Source: Hoeflea sp. IMCC20628
GTDB lineage: Bacteria; Pseudomonadota; Alphaproteobacteria; Rhizobiales; Rhizobiaceae
DNA length: 64,000 nt
Direction: 5' to 3'
NCBI RefSeq assembly: GCF_001011155.1
Contig: NZ_CP011480.1
Location: forward strand, 62,001-126,000
Below the pieces are notes generated by a model, which did no database searches, was not told the DNA's origin, and saw only the letters and a list, made by a program, of their open reading frames with translations. The translations under genes and the position numbers were made by a program. Shown here one piece after another: positions 15,769 through 24,115 of this stretch (positions are counted from its first letter, which is position 1; each line of letters opens with the position of its first letter).

Positions 15769-16656
15769 ATGTTCGAGTTATTGGGAGTACCACCGCAGGT
15801 TCTGCTGGGCCAACTCTTGTTGGGGCTGATCAACGGGTCGTTTTATGCGGTTTTGTCGCTCGGTTTGGCCGTGATCTTCGGACTGCTGAACATCATCAAT
15901 TTTGCTCATGGTGCGCTGTACATGGCGGGCGCCTTTGTGGCCTGGATGCTGCTCCACTATCTCGGCATTGGCTACTGGCCGGCGCTGATTCTGGCACCAC
16001 TGATTGTCGGGGCCTTCGGCATCGTGCTGGAACGCACCATGCTGTCGCGTCTCTATCATCTTGACCATCTCTACGGCTTGTTGCTGACCTTTGGTCTGGC
16101 GCTTATCATTCAGGGTCTGTTCCGCAATTATTACGGTATTTCCGGCCTGCCCTATCAAATCCCCGATCTGCTGTCTGGCGGACACAATCTCGGTTTCATG
16201 TTCCTGCCCAATTATCGCGCATGGGTCGTCGCCGCCTCTGTTTTCGTATGTTTCGGCACATGGTTCATGATCGAAAAGACCCGGCTGGGCGCCTATCTGC
16301 GCGCGGCGACGGAAAATCCGGTACTGGTCGGTGCCTTCGGCGTCAACGTGCCGCTGATGATCATGCTGACCTACGGGTTCGGCGTGGCGCTGGCCGGGTT
16401 CGCAGGCGTGCTGGCCGCCCCGATCTATTCGGTCAACCCGACCATGGGTGAGCAGCTGATCATCGTCGTCTTTGCGGTGGTGGTGATTGGTGGCATGGGG
16501 TCGATCATGGGCGCGATTCTGACGGGTTATATGCTCGGCATCATCGAGGGCCTGACCCGCGTATTCTATCCCGAAGGATCGGCCGTCGTGATTTTCGTCA
16601 TCATGGCAATCGTCCTGATGATCAAGCCTGAAGGGCTGTTTGGGAGGCCCGCCTGA
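15769..16656 (+). CDS. HAAT ABC transporter permease (LivH type), transporter 2
   Basis: The 295-aa membrane protein carries the LivH motif VIFGLLNIINFAHGALYMAGAFVAW near the N-terminus and GGMGSIMGAILTGYMLGIIEGL near the C-terminus. It forms one half of the pore of transporter 2. The stop and the next start share a base (TGATG). Confidence 0.92.
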   Translation: MFELLGVPPQVLLGQLLLGLINGSFYAVLSLGLAVIFGLLNIINFAHGALYMAGAFVAWMLLHYLGIGYWPALILAPLIVGAFGIVLERTMLSRLYHLDHLYGLLLTFGLALIIQGLFRNYYGISGLPYQIPDLLSGGHNLGFMFLPNYRAWVVAASVFVCFGTWFMIEKTRLGAYLRAATENPVLVGAFGVNVPLMIMLTYGFGVALAGFAGVLAAPIYSVNPTMGEQLIIVVFAVVVIGGMGSIMGAILTGYMLGIIEGLTRVFYPEGSAVVIFVIMAIVLMIKPEGLFGRPA

Positions 16657-17633
16657 TGGCTATGCAAGACAAGACAACCGATGCTGCGCCCGTGGTGCAA
16701 ACCGCCGGCATGCCGACACTGCACAAAGCCATCTTTGCCGTCATGCTCGCCGCGTTGATCGCGCTGCCGTTTTTTGTCTATCCGATCTTCGCGATGAAGG
16801 TGATGTGCTTTGCACTGTTCGCAGCGGCCTTCAACCTGTTGCTGGGCTTTGGCGGGCTGTTGTCGTTCGGCCATGCGGCCTATTTCGGCGGAGCAAGCTA
16901 TGTTGCTGCCCATGCCGCGAAGGTCTGGGGCCTGACCCCGGAACTGTCTGTGCTGTGCGGCGCTGCGGCGGCGGGTGTGCTGGGCTTTGCCATCGGTTCG
17001 CTGGCTATCCGCAGGCAGGGCATCTATTTCGCCATGGTCACGCTGGCCTTTGCGCAGATGGTGTATTTTGTCGCGCTGCAGGCGGAATTCACCGGCGGCG
17101 AGGACGGAATTCAGAGCGTGCCGCGCGGCGACCTGTTCGGATTGATCCCGCTGGCCGACAATATCGCGCTGTATTTCTTCGTGCTGGTGGTGACATTCGG
17201 CGGCATCCTGATGCTCTACCGGATCGTGCATTCGCCTTTCGGCCAGGTTCTCAAAGCGATCCGCGAAAATGAACCGCGCGCCATTTCGCTGGGCTATGAC
17301 GTGAACCGCTACAAACTGATTGTTTTCACCTTGTCGGCGACAATGGCCGGCCTGGCCGGCGCCACCAAGAGCCAGGTGTTCCAACTGGCCTCGCTCACGG
17401 ATGTGCATTGGTCGATGTCAGGCGAGGTCGTGCTGATGACCCTGCTGGGTGGCATGGGCACGATATTCGGGCCGCTCGTCGGTGCGGCCATCATTGTGAC
17501 GATGCAGAACTACCTGGCAACCTTCGGTGCATGGGTCACGGTTATTCAGGGTGTGATTTTCGTCATTGGGGTGCTGGTATTCCGCGAAGGGATCATCGGC
17601 GTGCTGTCACGATGGCTGAAAAGACCGCTTTAA
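16656..17633 (+). CDS. HAAT ABC transporter permease (LivM type), transporter 2
   Basis: The 325-aa membrane protein has the LivM block FNLLLGFGGLLSFGHAAYFGGASY and the coupling loop GQVLKAIRENEPRAISLGYDVNRYKL. It completes transporter 2. It is the last gene of the rightward operon; IS fragments start about 100 bp downstream. Confidence 0.92.
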   Translation: MAMQDKTTDAAPVVQTAGMPTLHKAIFAVMLAALIALPFFVYPIFAMKVMCFALFAAAFNLLLGFGGLLSFGHAAYFGGASYVAAHAAKVWGLTPELSVLCGAAAAGVLGFAIGSLAIRRQGIYFAMVTLAFAQMVYFVALQAEFTGGEDGIQSVPRGDLFGLIPLADNIALYFFVLVVTFGGILMLYRIVHSPFGQVLKAIRENEPRAISLGYDVNRYKLIVFTLSATMAGLAGATKSQVFQLASLTDVHWSMSGEVVLMTLLGGMGTIFGPLVGAAIIVTMQNYLATFGAWVTVIQGVIFVIGVLVFREGIIGVLSRWLKRPL

Positions 17634-17737
17634 GGCTTGGCGTCACATCTAGTTTGGCGGGGCGTTGGTGCGCGGATGAGATTTCAACCTTTTTGCGTCT
17701 ATGCGGCGGGGATCGAAAATAGCATGATTGGTCCAGC

Positions 17738-17948
17738 ATGCCGCACAAACATAACGCCACCCGCCGCCATCACATGGCAAGATGAAGTTCAAGGTAACGA
17801 ACTGGCCGCAGTATGAGGCGGGCCTTCGCCGCTGCGGTAGTTTGACTCTTTGGGTAACGCCGGAAGCGCTTAGCGGCTGGGCGCTCCACGACGTAAGACG
17901 AGGGGAGGCCAGCCGCGTTACTCTGATCTGGCGATTGAAACTACATTG
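17738..17948 (+). pseudogene. IS5-family transposase, N-terminal fragment
   Basis: MPHKHNATRRHH is followed after a small frameshift by KMKFKVTNWPQYEAGLRRCGSLTLWVTPEALSGW. It matches the N-terminus of the IS5 fragment at 62035-62327 (MPHKFNANRRGKIPKQKYRVSNW). The DDE core is absent. It marks the right side of the transporter block. Confidence 0.75.
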
Positions 17949-18009
17949 AAGTTGTGCAGGGGTCGTCAAGTTGTCGGCGACCTTCGCAACGATAGCCTGT
18001 CGCTGGATC

Positions 18010-18310
18010 TCAAGCAGCCCTCAGCTCACGCGTGATGTCGTCCCAGATCCAATGGGCGTTGTCTCTGGACTGACGGTAGCAGGCGGCTTAAAGGGTGTGG
18101 CGGCGAGGGCGGAAGACGGTTTGGATCTGGTCATGGACGGATAAGAACCGCTGTGCTTGGCGGGGTGATTTGAAACGACCCATGGTCTTTTCTCGTCGTC
18201 GGGTGGGGCGATGCGACCCTTCGGATCGATTGTTGAGACCCTTGTGACTGCGATGTTCTATTCCCGGCGCAAGCTCCTTCAAGGCGGCGCTATAGCTGTC
18301 GCTTTGGTAT
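18010..18310 (-). pseudogene. IS6-family transposase, C-terminal fragment
   Basis: On the minus strand LKELAPGIEHRSHKGLNNRSEGSHRPTRRREK is followed by GRFKSPRQAQRFLSVHDQIQ, the region around the catalytic Glu. The N-terminal two thirds are missing: the sequence breaks off at about 18300, next to the 5' end of another IS6 gene in the opposite orientation. Inactive. Confidence 0.8.
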
Positions 18311-18352
18311 TGCCAAGTTGTTTGACCCCGGCGTTTCCTCTATCTAGGCGAC

Positions 18353-18956
18353 ATGAATTTACCGAGCACTTTTCCTCGTTTGAAGGGGTTTCGTTTTCCG
18401 CGTGAAGTTGTCGCCTACGCCGTCTGGGCCTATCATCGGTTTGCTCTAAGCACGGCCGATGTGGAAGACCTGCTTGCTGAACGCGGTGTTATCGTGAGCA
18501 GGGAATCGGTTCGACTCTGGATCAAGCGCTTTGGCCGACATTTTGCCGACTGCATTCGCAGAGACCGGCCCAAGCCGAGCGATAAGTGGCATATGGATGA
18601 GGCCGTCATCACGATCAGTGGAAAGAAATTCTGGCTCTGGCGGGCCATTGACGCCGATGGTGACGTACTCGACATTCTGGTTCAAGCTCGCCGCAACACC
18701 AAGGCTGCCAAGCGCTTTTTTTCCAAACTGGTCAAGCAATTCGGTGAACCGAGTGTCGTCGTGACGGACAAGCTGCACAGCTACATCAATCCGATACAAA
18801 ATCTGGCCCCGGATGCTGATCATCGAGCCCACAAGGGCCTGAATAACAGAATTGAAAATGCACACCGCCAGACCAGGAAGCGAGAGATGATCATGGGGCG
18901 GTTCAAATCGCCTCGTCAAGCGCAGCGCTTCCTGTCAGCCCACGATCAGATAAACA
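18353..18956 (+). pseudogene. IS6-family transposase, truncated by the next IS6 insertion
   Basis: The frame reads MNLPSTFPRLKGFRFPREVV and then the DDE domain, with WHMDEAVITISGKKFWLWRAID, VVTDKLHSY and GLNNRIENAHRQTRKRE. All three acidic residues are present, but the last roughly 30 residues are cut at ARFLSAHDQI by the inverted repeat at 18957. A few foreign residues follow before a stop. Confidence 0.85.
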
Positions 18957-19749
18957 GGCACTGTAACGTTAACCGGACATCGATCAAAATGTGGGATCTG
19001 GCGGAATGACCAGATTTACGCGTGATCCTCTTTATCGTCGCCATCGATTTCCAGCGGAGGTGATTGCCCATGCCGTTTGGCTCTATTTCCGGTTTCCGCT
19101 CAGCCTGCGGATGGTCGAGGATCTGCTGGCAGCGCGTGGTGTCATCGTCTCTCATCAGACCGTTGGACTTTGGGCTGAGAAATTCGGTAGACACTTTGCC
19201 AATGATATCCGGAGGCGATCTGCCGGCAGACTCGGCGACAAATGGTATCTTGATGAGGTTGTCATCACCATTGGTGGAAAGAAACACTGGCTTTGGCGGG
19301 CCGTCGATCAGGACGGCTTTGTTCTCGACGTGCTGGTGCAAAGTCGCCGCAATGCCAAGGCTGCGAAACGTTTGATGCGCAAGATCCTGAAAGGGCAAGG
19401 CCGTTCGCCGCGTGTGATGATCACCGACAAGCTGCGCGTCATGGTGACCGACAAGCTGAGGTCCTATGGTGCCGCCAAGACTGAGATCGCACCCGGCCTC
19501 GAACACCGCCAACACAAGGGACTGAACAACCGAGGCGAGGCCTCCCACAGGCACACTCGAAGGCGCGAAAAAATTATGGGCCGGTTCAAATCCCCGCGCC
19601 AGGCACAGCGCTTTTTATCCGTGCACGACCAGACTGCCAGCATCTTTCGCCCAAAACGCCACCGCCTGAACGCACAATCCTATCGCCGTGCGAGATCCGA
19701 TGCCTTCAACCTTTGGGCAGACTATGCCACTGAGCTGACCGCCTGAATG
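18957..19749 (+). mobile_element. Chimeric IS6-family element
   Basis: The left end GGCACTGTAACGTTAACCGG is identical to the transposase-proximal end of the element at 1555-2372, and the first 475 bp or so match it almost base for base. After about 19440 the sequence switches to a different IS6 lineage. No matching right inverted repeat was found after the stop codon; IS110-type debris begins within about 50 bp. The right border is set at the gene end only for convenience. Confidence 0.7.
19006..19746 (+). CDS. tnpA: IS6-family transposase, hybrid with duplicated TDKLR segment
   Basis: The 246-aa protein starts MTRFTRDPLYRRHRFP and equals the 1607-2323 transposase up to VMITDKLR, apart from one R-to-G change. 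It then repeats the motif as VMVTDKLRSYGAAKTEIAPG and continues with a C-terminus unlike the first copy (LEHRQHKGLNNRGEASHRHTR...). The junction carries the second catalytic Asp twice, 8 residues apart. All catalytic residues are present, but the extra residues inside the DDE core may disturb folding. The structure is best explained by recombination between two IS6 genes at this conserved motif. Confidence 0.88.
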   Translation: MTRFTRDPLYRRHRFPAEVIAHAVWLYFRFPLSLRMVEDLLAARGVIVSHQTVGLWAEKFGRHFANDIRRRSAGRLGDKWYLDEVVITIGGKKHWLWRAVDQDGFVLDVLVQSRRNAKAAKRLMRKILKGQGRSPRVMITDKLRVMVTDKLRSYGAAKTEIAPGLEHRQHKGLNNRGEASHRHTRRREKIMGRFKSPRQAQRFLSVHDQTASIFRPKRHRLNAQSYRRARSDAFNLWADYATELTA

Positions 19750-19789
19750 TTGGAGATCGCAGGAAAGCTAGGCCGGGCTTCAACAACCT

Positions 19790-19905
19790 GAAAAGCCGCC
19801 AGATCCACACCAATCATCATATCCTTCATCTTGCCGTCCTCTCCGTTTTGTTGCTTTCAGCAGCACGATCTTGGCACATCACGATGCCGTTGGGAGAGGG
19901 CAGCA
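19790..19905 (-). pseudogene. IS110/IS1111-type element, 5' end and transposase N-terminus
   Basis: On the minus strand an ATG at 19829 after GGAGAGGACGGCAAG begins MKDMMIGVDLA, the RuvC-like N-terminus of IS110-family transposases, then diverges. The upstream stretch (19870-19903) shares TTGGCACATYACGATGCCG and the following GGGAG with 34388-34421, where the same kind of element is also broken. Only the leader and about 11 codons remain. Confidence 0.65.
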
Positions 19906-19988
19906 ACCATCCCATCTATTTAGTATCCACGCATTGGAGTAAACCCCCCGTCTTCAGACGGGAGCGCTTCAGCGTGAACGCAAGAAGA

Positions 19989-20060
19989 ATGATCATCCTC
20001 TCCAGAAATATGAACCGCCCGAATGGGCTTCAGGTTCATATTTCTGGAGAGGATGATCAT
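19989..20060 (+). promoter_or_regulatory. 28-bp perfect inverted repeat over the tnpA ribosome site
   Basis: The arm 19989-20016 is the exact reverse complement of 20033-20060, with a 16-nt loop that holds a smaller GCCC-GAAT-GGGC hairpin. The right arm contains GGAGAGG and the first two bases of the start codon. Transcripts entering from outside would fold and hide the translation start. Such a 5' sequestering hairpin is known for IS200; this one is unusually long and perfect. Confidence 0.8.
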
Positions 20061-20475
20061 GCACTATGATACTGGCAAGCATTGCATTTTCTATCACCGT
20101 TATCACGTCGTCTGGTCGACAAAGTATCGCTTCAAGGTTCTTCGAGGCGATATCCAAAGGCGCATACGTGAAATCATCCGCCGCGTTTGTCGTGAAAACG
20201 GTGTCGATATTATCAGCGGTGTTGTGTCTGCCGACCACGTCCATATGTTTGTCTCAATCCCGCCCAAGCTCTCCATCAGCGACTTCATGCGCAAGGTTAA
20301 AGGCCGATCCTCATTTCTGATACAGCGGGAGTTCCCCGCATTGAAGAAACGCTATTGGGGGCAACGGTTTTGGGGTAGGGGGTACTTTTCGACCACAAAC
20401 GGCGCCATCACCGAAGACGTGGTACTTCAGTACCTGGAAAAGCACGTCGTCGATCCTACCGGCGCAAGCCGGTAG
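20059..20475 (+). CDS. tnpA: IS200/IS605-family Y1 transposase TnpA (138 aa)
   Basis: The protein reads MHYDTGKHCIFYHRYHVVWSTKYR and carries the HUH motif HVHMFVSIPP (about residues 66-75). The catalytic Tyr is in the region ITEDVVLQYLEKH near the C-terminus. The start at 20059 lies 7 bp after GGAGAGG; an ATG two codons earlier is possible. The length fits the family. The stop codon is inside the right-end hairpin. Confidence 0.88.
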   Translation: MHYDTGKHCIFYHRYHVVWSTKYRFKVLRGDIQRRIREIIRRVCRENGVDIISGVVSADHVHMFVSIPPKLSISDFMRKVKGRSSFLIQREFPALKKRYWGQRFWGRGYFSTTNGAITEDVVLQYLEKHVVDPTGASR

Positions 20476-20679
20476 TCGTTCAGTAGCGATAAAATGAAAA
20501 CGTTCCAGCAGACTTGTCGAGGTGACCGTAGGTTCATATGTATCGACTTGCCTAGTGCTTAGAATTTGAATATATTGGGCAAATAGCAGGTCTTGGCTGA
20601 ACGTCACAAGGCAATACATGAAAGCAGTGAATAGACCGCCATGTAGGTTTTCACGCTTGAAAAGCAGAAAGTTCGGGAT

Positions 20680-21636
20680 TTGGAAAACGGCAGCTGCTTG
20701 ATCGTTGTTGGCATGCACCGGTCTGGGACGTCTGCACTGACCGGTGCACTCCATGCCTGTGGAGCTGCCGTAGGGGCGGATGGTGATTTGACAGGCTCAA
20801 GCGCTGAGAACCCCCATGGTTTTTTTGAGCGCCGTGATTTGCGGAAAATCTGCGACACCCTGCTGCAAGCGGCTGAAGCAGACTGGTGGAAGGTTTCCGG
20901 CTTCTCGAGAGATGCCGTCGCACGGCAAACGCTCGACCAGCAGCGCGCAGCATTCACGCGGCTGGTTGGCCAGATGTCTCAGGAAAGCACGTGGGTCGTA
21001 AAGGAACCGAGGCTTTGTCTGTTATTGCCATTGCTGATCGATTTGGTGCCCAGCGCCATTTGCGTATTCGTATACCGCAACCCGATTGACGTCGCCAAAT
21101 CCCTCCGAACCAGAAACAGGATATCGTTGCAGCATGGTGTGGCGCTTTGGGAAAAATACAATTTGAGCGCCATCGAAGCGATGAAAGATCGTGTTTGCGC
21201 AACGGTGTCCTACCATGAGCTGATTGCTGATCCACAAACAGCGCTGAAGAAACTGGTCGCTCAATTGTCCGATCTTGGAGCCAAGGAACTGCGTGCACCG
21301 ACTGACCCCTCGGTTTTCATCGACAGGTCATTACAACGTTCACGGCATCAACCGGCCGAAATGGCCATACTCACGCCAGAGCAATGGGCACTTTGGAACT
21401 TCTTGGCAAACGGATCACAGCCTGACAGCAACTTCAACCATGCATCGTCCACCGGCCAGAAATACCTCCTGGAGGACTTGGAACATCAGTTTCAAATCAA
21501 TGACGACTTGCAAAGCGATCAAGGCTCCAATAGCGTCCATCTCTACATAAGGTCGAAGAAGGTTCGCGCGATAGCGCGGGAACTGGACCGGATTGCATGC
21601 GGCATCGCGGATATCACCCAAACCTTGATTAGGTAG
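20680..21636 (+). CDS. Sulfotransferase-family protein
   Basis: The 318-aa protein starts at TTG, the only usable start after the stop at 20644. It shows the PAPS 5'-phosphosulfate loop IVVGMHRSGTSALTGALHACG (about residues 8-28) and the 3'-phosphate motif FVYRNPIDVAKSLRTRNRIS (about 127-146). Enzymes of this fold move sulfate from PAPS to a sugar, lipid or peptide. No signal peptide is seen, so it would act in the cytoplasm on a nascent glycan. The next gene is another sulfotransferase-like protein 15 bp downstream, and cysD/cysNC for PAPS synthesis lie 8 kb away. Confidence 0.85.
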   Translation: MENGSCLIVVGMHRSGTSALTGALHACGAAVGADGDLTGSSAENPHGFFERRDLRKICDTLLQAAEADWWKVSGFSRDAVARQTLDQQRAAFTRLVGQMSQESTWVVKEPRLCLLLPLLIDLVPSAICVFVYRNPIDVAKSLRTRNRISLQHGVALWEKYNLSAIEAMKDRVCATVSYHELIADPQTALKKLVAQLSDLGAKELRAPTDPSVFIDRSLQRSRHQPAEMAILTPEQWALWNFLANGSQPDSNFNHASSTGQKYLLEDLEHQFQINDDLQSDQGSNSVHLYIRSKKVRAIARELDRIACGIADITQTLIR

Positions 21637-21651
21637 AACTCGACAAACACC

Positions 21652-22506
21652 ATGGAGCGTCACCCCTCGGTCACCATTGCATCGGACCTTGACGAGCCGC
21701 CTCCGAAACGAACGGACGGTGAACACGACGATGCTTCGGCCGAAACGTCAGATGCCGGAGACGCTTCGAAGTATTTCCGGTTCGTTGCCGTTGATCGCGA
21801 AGAACGTTTACGTGTAATTTGCGATGAGAAATACACGGACGGGGATCCGAGTGAACTGACGTTTGTGCATATCGGGAAATGCGGTGGCTATACGGTAGCG
21901 GACGCGCTCGCAATCAGCCACGTGGTCAAAGAAAGGTTCTCGCGCATCAAGCGGATCCACATTCGTCCGCCCCACTACCAAAAAAAAGCGCGGTACCTCA
22001 TCGTTCTCAGAAATCCGATTGACCGACTGAGCTCCGCTTTTGCATGGCGTTACGAAAAGGTAGTGAAATCCAAAGATCAGGAATTCAGATTTGCTGGTGA
22101 ATTTGAGGTCCTGGAAAAATATAATGATCTAAACACAATGGCAGAAAGATTGATTCGTGACGGTGAATTCTGCATCGAGGCCATTGGAGACATGTTGAAA
22201 ATTGTCCATTTCAGTCAGGACATTTTCTACTATCTGGACCCCTTGATGCGCTCCGTGCGGCCCGATCAGATTTTCTCGGTGTTTACGCAGGAGACCCTTC
22301 AGCAAGATATGCAGGAGATGCTTGGTGTCGACGATGCAGTCCACATGAACAGGAATGAGTCCGATCTTGCGGAAACCAACATGAGACTGTCCCCGCAGGC
22401 TCGCCGAAATCTTAAACGGTTTTTCGCACGTGACTATGAGTGTATCCGCACTCTTGATGCGCTTTACCCGCTCGGGCAAGACAGACTGAAGAGACTTTTG
22501 CTATAG
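21652..22506 (+). CDS. Sulfotransferase-fold protein (HIPKTGG-type loop)
   Basis: The 284-aa protein has a charged, low-complexity first 40 residues, then the PAPS loop LTFVHIGKCGGYTVADAL (about residues 68-85), a variant of the FxHIPKTGGT loop. The 3'-phosphate motif is YLIVLRNPIDRLSSAFAWRYEK (about 114-135). These are the two landmarks of carbohydrate sulfotransferases. It is probably co-transcribed with the upstream sulfotransferase. The acceptor is unknown; the polysaccharide locus at 37-57 kb is the obvious candidate. Confidence 0.8.
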   Translation: MERHPSVTIASDLDEPPPKRTDGEHDDASAETSDAGDASKYFRFVAVDREERLRVICDEKYTDGDPSELTFVHIGKCGGYTVADALAISHVVKERFSRIKRIHIRPPHYQKKARYLIVLRNPIDRLSSAFAWRYEKVVKSKDQEFRFAGEFEVLEKYNDLNTMAERLIRDGEFCIEAIGDMLKIVHFSQDIFYYLDPLMRSVRPDQIFSVFTQETLQQDMQEMLGVDDAVHMNRNESDLAETNMRLSPQARRNLKRFFARDYECIRTLDALYPLGQDRLKRLLL

Positions 22507-22526
22507 ACAATCCATCTGGCGTCAGC

Positions 22527-22636
22527 AGTGTCAACGGCGGAGTAAAAACTGGCCAGATGGCGGCGTAAAACCGCGGCGATTTTCTGAGAGGGTTTCAGCC
22601 GGCCTTTCGGGCTCGGCTTTGGGCGAGACGATATAG
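22527..22636. repeat. Detached IS21-type left terminus (duplicate of 23279-23385)
   Basis: Beginning TGTCAACGGCGGAGTAAAA, about 108 bp match the left end of the IS21 element at 23279, including a stretch around GAGAGGGTTTCAGCCGGCC and GGGCTCGGCTTTGGGCGAGACGAT. The istB reading frame does not follow. It flanks the IS630 fragment on its left while the full IS21 flanks it on the right. Confidence 0.8.
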
Positions 22637-22646
22637 CGCGTCGCAT

Positions 22647-23255
22647 CTATTGTGCCTCATAGCCTGCAGCCTTTAAGAAGTTTTGACATTCTGTGACAGA
22701 GAAGAGGTCTACGATCTCGCCGAGCGCCGTGCTGATGGCGTCGAAGCTGCGGGCAGCGTGCTTTCGCAGCAGCGCCTTGAGCTTTGAAAAGGCCATCTCG
22801 ATGGGATTGAGGTCGGGGCTGTAGGGCGGCAGGAAGAGGAGCCTGGCGCCTTTTGCCCTGACCATTTGTTCTGCCCGCTCGCTTTTGTGGAAGGCGACAT
22901 TGTCGAGGATGACGATGTCGCCTTTTGACAAGGTTGGAGCCAGCTGGGTTTCGACCCAGGTCTCGAAGATGCGACCGTTCATGGGAGCGTTGACGATCCA
23001 TGGCGCAGTCAGTCCGTGACTGCGCAAGCCGGCGATGAAGGTCTGCGTTTTCCACGCTCCGAACGGTGTATAGGCGTTGAAGCGCTGACCTTTGGCTGAC
23101 CACCCGGTGCGTTTGGTCAGCTTGGTGTTGGTCGATGTTTCATCGATAAAGATCAGCCGCGCCAATGCCTTGTTGAAGAAGCGCCAGCGTCGTTCGATCC
23201 AGAGATCACGGGCGTGGGCGATCTCCGGCCGCAACTGTTCGCTTGCCTTGAGGCT
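22647..23255 (-). pseudogene. IS630-family transposase, C-terminal half only
   Basis: The frame contains the full DDE half: LIFIDETSTNTKLTKRTGW, VILDNVAFHKSE and [24 protein letters not shown], ending AAGYEAQ. It stops at a run of nine A (minus strand), the place where the intact IS630 at 52.7-53.8 kb shifts frame. The HTH half is replaced by the IS21 end at 23279. Inactive alone. Confidence 0.85.
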
Positions 23256-23344
23256 TTTTTTTTATGACTCAGCTCAAGCTGTCAACGCCGAAGTAGAATC
23301 CGGCCACGCGGCGGTGTAAAAGTCGGCTATTTTCTGAGAGGGTT

Positions 23345-24115
23345 TCAGCCGGCCTTTCGGGCTCGGCTTTGGGCGAGACGATAGCTGTCGCCGTTCATTT
23401 CGAGGATGCTGACATGGTGGGTGATACGATCCAGCAGTGCGCCAGTCAGTCGCTCGGACCCGAGAGTCTCCGTCCATTCGTCAAAGGGAAGGTTGCTCGT
23501 AATCAGGGTCGCGCCTCGCTCATATCGTTGCGAGATCAACTCGAACAGCAATTCCGCGCCGGTTTTGGATAGCGGCACAAAGCCCAGCTCATCGATAATG
23601 AGAAGCTGGTAGCCGCCCATCTGTTTCTGGAGCCGTAGCAGACGCCGCTCGTCGCGAGCCTCCATCATCTCGCTGACAAGTGCGGCGGCCGTGGTGAAGC
23701 CGACCGATAGGCCCTTCTGGCAGGCGGCCAGGCCAAGACCGAGCGCTACATGGGTCTTGCCCGTGCCGCTGGGCCCAAGCGCTATGACATTCTCGCGGCG
23801 CTCGATCCATTCGCAACGCGCGAGCTCCAGCACCCGCATCTTGTTGAGCTTCGAAATAGCAGTGAAGTCGAAGCTGTCCAGACTTTTGACGACCGGGAAC
23901 CTTGCCGCTTTGATGCGGCGCTCGACCTTGCGCCGATCACGTTCGATCATCTCCCGCTCGGCAAGCCGGGTGAGGTATCCGACATGATCGACGCCCTCGG
24001 TGGCACATAGCCGAGCCAGCTTCTGGTAATCGCGCTAGAAACTCGGCAGCTTGAGGGTTTTGAGATAATGGGAGAGCAGGATTCCAGAGGGCGCATCTGG
24101 CGCTTCGGTGCTCAT
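23345..24115 (-). pseudogene. istB: istB, IS21 helper ATPase, interrupted by an in-frame TAG
   Basis: From MSTEAPDAPSGILLSHYLKT the frame meets TAG at 24037-24035 (codon 27). It then continues without shift as RDYQKLARLCATEGVDHVGYLTRLAER and the AAA+ domain: Walker A ALGPSGTGKTHVALG, Walker B LLIIDELGFVPLSKTG and sensor TSNLPFDEW. The full length would be 256 aa, normal for IstB. Restart at MIERDRRKVERR could give a 201-aa protein with an intact ATPase core but no N-terminal IstA-binding region. Confidence 0.85.

Larger units (their letters stand above)
19941..20480 (+). mobile_element. IS200-group element of the IS200/IS605 family
   Basis: The element carries one Y1 transposase gene. A left-end hairpin CCCGTC-TTCA-GACGGG (19947-19962) and a right-end hairpin CTACCGGC-GCAA-GCCGGTAG (20456-20475) frame it. 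These are the subterminal imperfect palindromes recognised as single-strand DNA in this family. No TnpB is present. Exact cleavage sites cannot be set by eye. Confidence 0.8.

Noticed and set aside
7558-17633. Assigning the two transporters to leucine/isoleucine/valine uptake
   Set aside because: HAAT systems have broad substrates; the CoA ligase and hydratase context and the shared TetR sites point to a carboxylate or similar compound.
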